DNA of 39,365 bases from a virus. The DNA is taken from positions 1-39,365 of the IMG/VR virus record IMGVR_UViG_3300031566_000152. One strand, written 5' to 3'. This document shows positions 33,784 through 39,365 of this stretch, in pieces. Position numbers and translations under genes: made by a program. Under the pieces are notes generated by a model. That model was not told the origin of the DNA. It did not search any database and worked only from the letters and a program-made list of their open reading frames with translations. The number at the start of each line of letters is the position of its first letter. Position 1 is the first letter of the stretch.

Positions 33784-33995
33784 AGCGGAAGCGACAGAAA
33801 CGGACAGGTGACCCGATGCTATCCCGATGGCTACGGGAGTATTGCCCGCGTGGGTGTGGTTGCCGGTTGAGGACGGACGGAAAGTTGATTTGGTGTTCAT
33901 ATATTCATTGTAATTTTTCACAGGAGGTACATGATGGCGGATTTGGGAGATTTACTCAGAGAGTTGATGCACAAAGCGGAGGAATGCCAGTGTGA
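33780..33995 (+). CDS. Small zinc-ribbon protein
   Basis: 71 residues, GGAGGAGGGG before the ATG. CPRGCGC (residues 22-28) and CSYIHC (39-44) form a zinc ribbon with the strands CRLRTDGKLIWC between them. The basic lead (KRKRQKRTGDP) suggests nucleic-acid contact. The last 64 bases overlap the following gene. Confidence 0.58.
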   Translation: MKRKRQKRTGDPMLSRWLREYCPRGCGCRLRTDGKLIWCSYIHCNFSQEVHDGGFGRFTQRVDAQSGGMPV

Positions 33996-34296
33996 TAGTT
34001 GTCGGCAGGAGCGCGGATTGCCTCCCCGGCCCCGGCGGGATATACGGGAGTTGACCATGGAGGAGATGGAGGAGATGACGTTGATCAAAGCGCTTCGACG
34101 GGAAGCGGAAGCGATGAATGAGAGGGCGAAGTCAGTTTTGAATGAAGCCAATGCCCGCAGGGAAGTATTCTGGGCAAAGATCGACAGGAAGTATAATGGC
34201 TATGATAAGAATTTCACGATTAGCAAAGATAACATGCTTCAGGAGGTTTCAGATATCCCAGAGAATAAGGAGGAGGAGGAGAAATCAAATGGCTGA
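33934..34296 (+). CDS. Coiled-coil protein with Cys motif, unknown function
   Basis: 120 residues; ATG 33934 is six bases after AGGAGG, ATG 33931 is an alternative. CQCDSC (residues 18-23) could bind metal or form disulphides. Residues 36-85 are a long charged helix (ELTMEEMEEMTLIKALRREA), probably a coiled coil, with an acidic end. No family recognised. Confidence 0.6.
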   Translation: MADLGDLLRELMHKAEECQCDSCRQERGLPPRPRRDIRELTMEEMEEMTLIKALRREAEAMNERAKSVLNEANARREVFWAKIDRKYNGYDKNFTISKDNMLQEVSDIPENKEEEEKSNG

Positions 34297-34645
34297 CACA
34301 AATGGTGGAAAAGTTGAGAGCCTTCCCAAGTGGGCTCAGGGGTATATCAAAAGTTTGGAGCGGGAACGTGAGACGGCTGTGAATGCGCTGTTCGACTATA
34401 CAAAGAATCAAGAGCCATCTCAATTTTATTCTGATTCCTTCCTACGCTTGGGGCAAACCAGTATGGTGAAACAGTATATTCAAGCAGATAGTGTGACTTG
34501 TGAGATCAAGGGACTGTCTGTGGATATGCGTGTTCATGACGATAATTCCATATCAATTATGTTCAGCGAAAAATATGGATATGAGGCGGTTTTGGTTCCC
34601 TTTGCCAGTAATTCATTTAGAATAAAAAGGATAAAAAGGCAATGA
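34289..34645 (+). CDS. Phage protein of unknown function (LPKWAQ type)
   Basis: 118 residues from ATG 34289, overlapping the previous stop by eight bases; GGAGGAGGAG lies upstream. It begins with LPKWAQGYIKSLERERE, a pattern I recall from many small phage proteins. The second half is beta (VTCEIKGLSVDMRVHDDNSI, then AVLVPFASNSFRIKRIK). Function unknown. Confidence 0.6.
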   Translation: MADTNGGKVESLPKWAQGYIKSLERERETAVNALFDYTKNQEPSQFYSDSFLRLGQTSMVKQYIQADSVTCEIKGLSVDMRVHDDNSISIMFSEKYGYEAVLVPFASNSFRIKRIKRQ

Positions 34646-36009
34646 AAAGAAGGCGCATCACTCCCACTGTTCCGGCCCCGGCCCCGGCCCCGGCTCCGGT
34701 TCCTGATCGGTTCTATCCATCTCCACGTTGGAGTGGGGAAATACTGGATTGTTCGATGCCGATGACGTTTGATCAGTTCTCTCGCTGTTCATATGACTGT
34801 CTATATTGCTTCTCCTATTTCCAGCGTTCAGTGCGTCATCTCAATCCACTACAGAATAAGGACGGGAAACGGGAATTGTATACACATGAGGCCCCGTATC
34901 CAGTGAACGTCCCGGAAATCAAAGCTATTTTTTCCGGAGAGAAGCGCAGTCAATTCTCCGGGTACATAGATGAAAAGGTGTGGATGCAGTGGGGAGGGCT
35001 GTCAGATCCTTTTGATGAATTTGAGCGGAAGCAAGGCGTTGGGCTGGAGCTGCTGAGGTATTTCTCCGCTCTCCAGTATCCTATCTGTTTCAGTACGAAG
35101 GGGACGTGGTGGGTATATGATGAACGGTATATGGAGCTATTCCGGCGGAACAGAGAGCGCTGGAATGTGAAATTCAGTATTATCAATCTGGACGCGGAGC
35201 GCTCCCGGAAGATAGAGCGCGGTTGCCCTCCCCCAGCGGATAGATTGAAAGCGATGAGGGAACTATATGAATCAGGGTGCAGTGCCACCCTGCGGCTCCG
35301 GCCGTTTATCATAGGGCTGTCGGACAGGGATGATGAGTATTTGGAGCTGATCGCTCAGGCACATGAACAGGGAGCCACGGCTCTCTCCACTGAGTTTTTC
35401 TGTCTGGAGGGAAGGATAATTGACCGGACGCGATATGACAAGATGAGTGAGGTGCTGGGGTTTGACCTGTTGGATTTCTACAAGCGGAACAGTCCGAAGC
35501 GGGGAGGGTATATGAGGCTCAACTGGAAAATCAAGGAGCCCTATGTCAACAAGATGGAACGACTATGCCGGACGCTGGGAATGCGGTTCTATGTCTCCGA
35601 TGCGCATCACAAGGATCGCTGTGCGACGGGGAGCTGCTGCGGGCTCCCGGAGGGCTCCAACTACCATCGAGGACAATTCACTCAGGCGATAGTGATTGCG
35701 CGGCAGCGCGGTGAAGTCCGGTTCTCCGATATTGAACCGTATATTCTCCGGTGCTTTAAAAATATTAAAGCGACTCAAGCGACTAATGGACTGAATTTTA
35801 TGCGCGGAAGTCCGGGACAGCGGGCGCGGTTCAAAGACTTCACAATATATGATATGTTTCGATATTTTTGGAATGAGCCGCAAGACGCTAAAAGTCCTTA
35901 TAAGTATTTCGCCGGAGCCCTCCGGCCCGACAGAATAGACGGCGACGGAAACGTGGTTTATAGGTTTCATGGCTATCAGGAGCCAGCAAAGGGGGGCGAG
36001 CTTATTTGA
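34642..36009 (+). CDS. Radical SAM enzyme 2, spore photoproduct lyase-like
   Basis: 455 residues, ATGA overlap with the previous gene. A PAPAPAPAPVP lead is followed by the cluster motif C49-x3-C53-x2-C56 (RCSYDCLYCF). The pattern MQWGGLSDPFDEFERK and YPICFSTKG is like the SPL/YgaQ-type radical SAM branch. Near the C-terminus DRCATGSCCGLPEG adds three cysteines. It is the last gene before the second control element. It is related in type to enzyme 1 but clearly distinct in sequence, so it probably does a different step on the same modified base (inference). Confidence 0.82.
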   Translation: MKRRRITPTVPAPAPAPAPVPDRFYPSPRWSGEILDCSMPMTFDQFSRCSYDCLYCFSYFQRSVRHLNPLQNKDGKRELYTHEAPYPVNVPEIKAIFSGEKRSQFSGYIDEKVWMQWGGLSDPFDEFERKQGVGLELLRYFSALQYPICFSTKGTWWVYDERYMELFRRNRERWNVKFSIINLDAERSRKIERGCPPPADRLKAMRELYESGCSATLRLRPFIIGLSDRDDEYLELIAQAHEQGATALSTEFFCLEGRIIDRTRYDKMSEVLGFDLLDFYKRNSPKRGGYMRLNWKIKEPYVNKMERLCRTLGMRFYVSDAHHKDRCATGSCCGLPEGSNYHRGQFTQAIVIARQRGEVRFSDIEPYILRCFKNIKATQATNGLNFMRGSPGQRARFKDFTIYDMFRYFWNEPQDAKSPYKYFAGALRPDRIDGDGNVVYRFHGYQEPAKGGELI

Positions 36010-36077
36010 CTTTAATGGTTGAAAGTGACTGTCGTAAAATTAGATTTTATCAAGGACTTATGCTATGCTTCAATATG

Positions 36078-36200
36078 AAAACGCTATAAAAACGCTATAT
36101 CGCTATATACATATACTCATAGCTAACTTGTCTTTTTCTTTACAAAAGAGAATATATACATTTACACACTATGTAGTGCTATAGCGTTTTTATAGCGTTT
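36078..36200. repeat. Paired inverted-repeat control element, copy 2
   Basis: Left arm 36078-36099 is identical to the left arm of copy 1 (AAAACGCTATA twice). Right arm 36180-36200 matches 21 of 22 bases. The arms are 80 bp apart. A further CGCTATA (36101-36107) extends the left arm. The block 36168-36200 is identical to 15445-15477. The centre carries TTTACAAAAGAGAAT (36139-36153), the exact reverse complement of the copy 1 centre. It lies in the 226-bp gap 36010-36235, before the last gene block. No convincing terminator is seen in that gap. Confidence 0.85.
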
Positions 36201-36213
36201 CTTTGTTTGATGG

Positions 36214-36229
36214 TTCAAACAGGAGGGAG
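36214..36229 (+). promoter_or_regulatory. Small inverted repeat before ribosome binding site
   Basis: GTTTGA-TGGT-TCAAAC can form a six-base-pair hairpin ending immediately before the AGGAGG (36230 onwards) of the next gene. A related TGGTTCAAA occurs at 15349-15357 just outside control element copy 1. Confidence 0.4.
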
Positions 36230-36235
36230 ACAGGA

Positions 36236-36553
36236 ATGACGTTGAAGTATGAGATTCACCCTATTGATATGACGGATTGTGCCGTGGCGCTGCGGTTCCG
36301 GTTTGATATGGATCGGAGCGGACTGGGGACGTTTGAGCTGGGAGGGAAGGCGCGGGATATCCCGACAATGAAGGCGCTGGCTGAGAATGTATTTGGGAGA
36401 ACGAGGTTGGGGGATTTCAGATTCACGGCGGCGAATAAGGGATGGTTCAGTTGGAAGGGACATATGAAGGAAATTGAGGAAGCGCTCCCCCGGCTGGAGG
36501 AGTGCCGATTCATTTTCCAACAGGTCAAGTCATTCGGAACACTAACAAGATGA
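36236..36553 (+). CDS. Unknown protein, first gene of right-hand block
   Basis: 105 residues, AGGAGGGAGACAGG before the ATG. Mixed alpha/beta, with strands CAVALRFRFDMDRSG and DFRFTAANKGWFSWKG and a C-terminal helix (KEIEEALPRLEEC). No family recognised. It directly follows control element copy 2, so it is probably under its control. Confidence 0.6.
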   Translation: MTLKYEIHPIDMTDCAVALRFRFDMDRSGLGTFELGGKARDIPTMKALAENVFGRTRLGDFRFTAANKGWFSWKGHMKEIEEALPRLEECRFIFQQVKSFGTLTR

Positions 36554-36571
36554 GACAGAAGGGGAGGAGCT

Positions 36572-36874
36572 ATGCCGAATATGGCTATTGATGAAATGCT
36601 AAAAGAGATAGGGAAGGAAATGGAGCGGATGGTCAATGTGGCCCGGTATCATGAGAATAAATGGCGTGTGTTGGAGCGTGATTATGTTCTCCCTCTATTC
36701 GGAATTGCGGAGGAAATGGGGTTTGACCTTCAGCAGATGGTTCATGATAACCCAGGAAGGAATTGCGTGCAGCTATTCGTGGAGGAAGTCCGGAAGTGGA
36801 GGAAGTGCAATCTATGCGATGCTGTGGCGAAGCATAGATATTGTGCGATACATAAACCATGGTCACCGACATAG
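36572..36874 (+). CDS. Unknown protein with C-terminal zinc motif
   Basis: 100 residues, GGGGAGGAG before the ATG. Helical (IDEMLKEIGKEMERMVNVAR, then LFVEEVRKWRK) and ending in CNLCDAVAKHRYCAIH, a likely C2-C-H zinc site. No family recognised. Confidence 0.6.
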   Translation: MPNMAIDEMLKEIGKEMERMVNVARYHENKWRVLERDYVLPLFGIAEEMGFDLQQMVHDNPGRNCVQLFVEEVRKWRKCNLCDAVAKHRYCAIHKPWSPT

Positions 36875-36892
36875 CGACAGGAGGAGAACAGC

Positions 36893-37216
36893 ATGACTGA
36901 GGAGCGGTTGAGGTATACGACGGGACTGCCTATGGAGGTGCTGAGCGCGGAGACACTGCCTCTGGCGCTGTGCGCGTATATGGAGAAATATATTGAAGCG
37001 CTCCCTATACCCTTAATGAGAAACAAAGCGAAGATGATTGCGCTTCATATTGATCTTTCGGAGGACGCGAAAGCGGAAGTGAGAGCGATATGCAAAATGG
37101 CTTTCCTCCGGGATAAAACAAAAATCCAAAACGGTATGGGCCCCCGGATAGACGGAAAAGCCCCGAAAAGTGATCTGGAGATATGGGAGGAGGGTGAAGG
37201 AGATGATAGTGAATAG
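36893..37216 (+). CDS. Unknown helical protein
   Basis: 107 residues, GGAGGAGAACAGC before the ATG. Predicted helical (LPLALCAYMEKYIEALP, then AKAEVRAICKMAFLRDK) with an acidic C-terminus (EIWEEGEGDDSE). It overlaps the next gene by 14 bases. No family recognised. Confidence 0.58.
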   Translation: MTEERLRYTTGLPMEVLSAETLPLALCAYMEKYIEALPIPLMRNKAKMIALHIDLSEDAKAEVRAICKMAFLRDKTKIQNGMGPRIDGKAPKSDLEIWEEGEGDDSE

Positions 37217-37934
37217 GGATCAGCTCACTATGCAGTCCGTGGTGGGGGATGACGGGACACTACAGTTGAACAGGGACAGGAGCGCGGTGGCAACGAACAA
37301 AAAGGTATATCTGGTATGCGAAGGGGTGCCGGGCGGGATCCGGGAACAGGTGCCGTTGGAGGAGGGGGAGCTGGGGGATGAGCGGGTTGCGGTGTCGCCG
37401 GAGACTGTCCGGGAGATGCTGAAGAACGTCCCACGTGATCGAAGGTTCGGCGGCCTGTTGGAACATATTGACGTGCGGGCATCCGCAACTGATGTGACCT
37501 TTGAATCTACGGACGGGAAGCGAAAGACGCGAAAGACAGCGAAGCGAAGCGATAGGGAAGTAAACAGTGCCCCGGCGACAAAACTGATATTGGATACGTT
37601 CGGGAGGAAGGACGTGACAGTGATGTGCCTCAATCTATCCCGTTTTATTGACTTGATAGCTGCGATGGATTCTATCAGCGATGACAGCAGCGGGGAAAGC
37701 CCAGTATGGGTTGCGGTTTCGCCTGATGGGGACATAGCACTGCGGACGGTTAAGTGGAAAACGGGGCAGCGGGTGCTGGGCTATATGCATTCCTATAATG
37801 GAGCTGATAGTCAGATCCCGGAGCTATCGGAATGGGAGCGGAGAATGAAAGGATCGACAAAAAGAGAAAATCAGGGTATATTAAATAATAGACAGCCCCC
37901 CGTTACACAACGGAGGAGGAGGAAGCAACAATGA
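37203..37934 (+). CDS. Unknown protein, possible sliding clamp-like fold
   Basis: 243 residues from ATG 37203 with GAAGGAG before it. Two similar alpha/beta parts can be seen: residues 10-115 (VSPETVREMLKNVP, then DVTFESTDGKRKT) and 130-200 (VMCLNLSRFIDLIAAMDSI, then PVWVAVSPDGDIALRTVKW). Repeated helix-then-strands of this kind occurs in processivity clamps, but no clamp motif is diagnostic here. The Arg/Lys/Gln-rich tail (TQRRRRKQQ) could touch DNA. Treat the clamp idea as weak. Confidence 0.55.
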   Translation: MIVNRDQLTMQSVVGDDGTLQLNRDRSAVATNKKVYLVCEGVPGGIREQVPLEEGELGDERVAVSPETVREMLKNVPRDRRFGGLLEHIDVRASATDVTFESTDGKRKTRKTAKRSDREVNSAPATKLILDTFGRKDVTVMCLNLSRFIDLIAAMDSISDDSSGESPVWVAVSPDGDIALRTVKWKTGQRVLGYMHSYNGADSQIPELSEWERRMKGSTKRENQGILNNRQPPVTQRRRRKQQ

Positions 37935-38206
37935 AGAAAACATTGGCGTTGATGATTAAGCCCCGTGCCCGATGGCTGACGAGATTGCTTTGGTATACGT
38001 TTCTGTTGCCCCGGAGCGTCCCCGTGACTTTTATCTCTCGAACAGGGAACAGTGAGACGTGGCCTGTGAGAGTCAATCGGTTGATCGCCACGAATAGGAG
38101 GAAGGTGGTATTTGGTGATGATGGGGCGGGGGAGCATTTTGTGATGTTGAGGATGAACGGGAGATGGGAGAAGGGAGACAGGGGGCAAAATGTTCTTAAA
38201 TCTTGA
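37931..38206 (+). CDS. Small basic protein, unknown function
   Basis: 91 residues, GGAGGAGGAAGCAACA before the ATG, ATGA overlap with the previous gene. Basic N-terminus with a moderately hydrophobic helix (WLTRLLWYTFLLPRSV), then beta strands. It overlaps the next small gene by 17 bases. No family recognised. Confidence 0.5.
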   Translation: MKKTLALMIKPRARWLTRLLWYTFLLPRSVPVTFISRTGNSETWPVRVNRLIATNRRKVVFGDDGAGEHFVMLRMNGRWEKGDRGQNVLKS

Positions 38207-38363
38207 TAAAGCGAAAGCTGCAAAAAAGGTCTGGAAGCGGTGTGATCATTGTCGGGGAGTATTCAAGCTTCACCGGGCGGCAAAGAATTGCCCCAACTGT
38301 TCCGGATCGCTGGAGACGGTGTACAGGAGGTATAATGATCCGGGGAAGGAGGAGCAGCCGTGA
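38190..38363 (+). CDS. Small zinc-ribbon protein (57 aa)
   Basis: ATG 38190 follows GGGGG. The 57 residues have CDHC (18-21) and CPNC (34-37) separated by RGVFKLHRAAKN, a rubredoxin-type zinc ribbon, with a basic N-terminal helix. The stop overlaps the GTG of the next gene (GTGA). The competing frame from 38203 is Arg-rich and featureless. No partner or function can be named. Confidence 0.65.
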   Translation: MFLNLDKAKAAKKVWKRCDHCRGVFKLHRAAKNCPNCSGSLETVYRRYNDPGKEEQP

Positions 38364-38554
38364 GTGCGTTTATGTTTCGATGGACGCGGGGGGAGATAAT
38401 TGAATTGGCTGTGGCTGTGGTGCTGTTGGTCGGAGCGGTTCCGGTCAGTTGCGGGGCAGCTAAAAAATGGATGGAGGTTCGGTATGGTTTCTGCTATGGT
38501 ACGGGTGGAGTGGAAGGAGACTGCGAAGGATCTGGACAGGCTATCAAAAAGTGA
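38360..38554 (+). CDS. Small one-helix membrane protein
   Basis: 64 residues with a GTG start after GGAGGAGCAGCC, overlapping the previous stop. One hydrophobic segment (IIELAVAVVLLVGAVPVSC). The C-terminal part overlaps the next gene by 71 bases, so the true functional part is the first 40 residues. A cysteine after the helix is not in a good lipobox. Role unknown. Confidence 0.45.
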   Translation: MSAFMFRWTRGEIIELAVAVVLLVGAVPVSCGAAKKWMEVRYGFCYGTGGVEGDCEGSGQAIKK

Positions 38555-39194
38555 ACTGCCCTATGTAGTGGCGAGAGCGTTGACGGAGACGGCGCGGGGA
38601 GCGTCTATGAAGATGCAGAGAGTGACAAGAAATGTATTCAATATCCACTCTCAATTTGTTCCACGCGGTGTCCGGTTCACTCCGGCCTTTGCGAAGGATT
38701 TGAGGAGGTACGGATTTATTGAAGCAGATGTGCATACTGCCCCGCGTATTTCTACGTTCATGCCGGTTCATGAGACAGGGGGCACGCGATATCCGCAGCG
38801 CTCCGGAAGCGTGAATGACAAGGGGCGATCTATCGCAATCCAATCTAAGTTCCTCCGGCGCAATATCCGGACAGGGACAGGGAAGGTGCAGAAGGCGTGG
38901 AAGCCCGCGATGTTATTGAAGGATTACAACAGCAGTCACAATAAGAGGACAATAAAAGTGGGGAGGGGAGGAAAGAGGGGCAGCGCTTTCATTATAAATA
39001 GCAGGAAAAATAACGTGGCTATGATTGTGAGGAGAAAGAGCAGTGGGAGCTATCCGTTGGAGCGGTTATTTGTTTTCGCTTCCCATGCGGGGTATAAGCC
39101 TGAGTGGGGGTTTGAACAGAATGTGAAAGGGTTTGCTGCGTATGCGTTTGACAAGAAGTTCAAGCGCTTGTGGGATACTATCGTAACAGGTTGA
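38484..39194 (+). CDS. Putative minor tail/neck protein (gpZ-like)
   Basis: 236 residues from ATG 38484, with GGAGG eight bases upstream. It resembles phage minor tail protein Z-type proteins: VEWKETAKDLDRLSKSELP, VVARALTETARGASMKM, a basic beta-rich middle and a C-terminal LWDTIV helix. In other phages such genes lie at the head-tail junction. Here it is at the end of a run of small early-type genes, which suggests that a structural block begins beyond the right edge. The assignment is by overall pattern only. Confidence 0.55.
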   Translation: MVSAMVRVEWKETAKDLDRLSKSELPYVVARALTETARGASMKMQRVTRNVFNIHSQFVPRGVRFTPAFAKDLRRYGFIEADVHTAPRISTFMPVHETGGTRYPQRSGSVNDKGRSIAIQSKFLRRNIRTGTGKVQKAWKPAMLLKDYNSSHNKRTIKVGRGGKRGSAFIINSRKNNVAMIVRRKSSGSYPLERLFVFASHAGYKPEWGFEQNVKGFAAYAFDKKFKRLWDTIVTG

Positions 39195-39208
39195 TTAACT
39201 ATAATCAA
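39191..39208 (+). other. Small AT-rich hairpin
   Basis: TTGATTA (39191-39197), loop ACTA, TAATCAA (39202-39208), overlapping the gpZ-like stop and ending just before AGAGGAGG. There is no T-run. It could affect translation of the next gene. Confidence 0.35.
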
Positions 39209-39225
39209 AGAGGAGGACAGAGGGC

Positions 39226-39365
39226 ATGGAGAAGATAACGATGAGGAAAGTATACACTGAACTATCGAAGGACATAAACAAACAGGGCGAGCAGATGGAC
39301 AGGCTGATCAAGATTATATCAAAGCTATCCAGGATAGTCAAAGACGTTCAAGCGAAGGTTGACGG
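39226..39365 (+). CDS. Unknown coiled-coil protein; 3' partial
   Basis: ATG 39226 with GAGGAGGACAGAGGGC before it; the frame is open to the right edge (46 residues visible). The visible part is a continuous amphipathic helix (KVYTELSKDIN, then QMDRLIKIISKLSRIVKD) with heptad-like spacing, probably a coiled coil. No function can be given from this fragment. Confidence 0.55.
   Translation, partial: MEKITMRKVYTELSKDINKQGEQMDRLIKIISKLSRIVKDVQAKVD

Noticed and set aside
38203-38403. Arg-rich open frame
   Set aside because: It conflicts with the zinc-ribbon gene at 38190-38363, which has paired CxxC motifs and overlapping start/stop codons.
1-39365. Transposable (Mu-type) phage
   Set aside because: Only the tail genes are Mu-like; no transposase A/B genes, Mor/C regulators or terminal inverted repeats are seen in the window.
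1-39365. tRNA genes
   Set aside because: I found no cloverleaf-like segment in the gene-free stretches; a covariance-model scan would be needed to exclude one fully.

Overview
The window is part of a double-stranded DNA phage genome with a contractile tail whose genes follow the order of phage Mu's tail module. Every supported gene is on the + strand, genes are packed with ATGA or TAATG stop/start overlaps, and most starts have a strong AGGAGG-type ribosome binding site. No integrase, transposase or repressor is recognisable, so a lytic lifestyle is likely but not proven. The host cannot be named from the sequence. Both ends of the window cut genes. Terminase, portal and capsid genes are not seen and probably lie outside it.

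Layout. (1) 1-14.15 kb, late tail module: a head-tail connector domain fused to a long array of EAFG repeats (5' end cut off), tail terminator, DUF2635 protein, sheath, tube, terminator hairpin, tail chaperone with a well-formed -1 frameshift site, tape measure, gpN-like protein, gpP-like hub, gp45-like spike, a possible spike-tip protein, gp46, baseplate J (gp47), gp48 carrying an inserted seven-bladed propeller, and a tail fibre. (2) 14.15-15.35 kb, lysis: an XhlA-like holin, an M15-type peptidase endolysin, a one-helix membrane protein and a terminator. (3) 15.35-15.66 kb, control region with a paired 22-bp inverted repeat and a candidate sigma-70 promoter. (4) 15.66-28.95 kb, early and replication genes: small zinc proteins, a DUF932 protein, a lysine/alanine-rich DNA-binding candidate, SNF2-type helicase, RuvC-like resolvase, family-4-like uracil-DNA glycosylase, RecB/Cas4-like Fe-S nuclease, Sak4-like ATPase, putative ssDNA-binding protein, family A DNA polymerase and TOPRIM primase-helicase. 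(5) 28.96-36.0 kb, DNA base hypermodification cluster: ParB-like protein, fold-type-II PLP enzyme, radical SAM enzyme, RMF-like small protein, amino acid:DNA transferase (alpha-glutamyl/putrescinyl thymine pyrophosphorylase family), P-loop 5-hydroxymethyluridine DNA kinase, four small proteins and a second radical SAM enzyme. (6) 36.0-36.24 kb, a second copy of the inverted-repeat control element. (7) 36.24 kb to the end: small unknown genes, one possible clamp-like protein, and a gpZ-like minor tail protein that may mark the start of another structural module.

How it fits together. The kinase and transferase are the two enzymes known to activate 5-hydroxymethyl-dU in DNA and attach an amino acid to it. 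The PLP enzyme and two radical SAM enzymes would then remodel the attached group. The phage therefore probably carries hypermodified thymidine, made after replication. The hydroxymethylase that would supply 5-hydroxymethyl-dUMP is not in the window. The most distinctive features are this two-radical-SAM version of the pathway, the propeller-bearing gp48, the repeat-array connector fusion, the tail-chaperone frameshift site with its stem-loop, and the twin control elements flanking the 20.7-kb early region.
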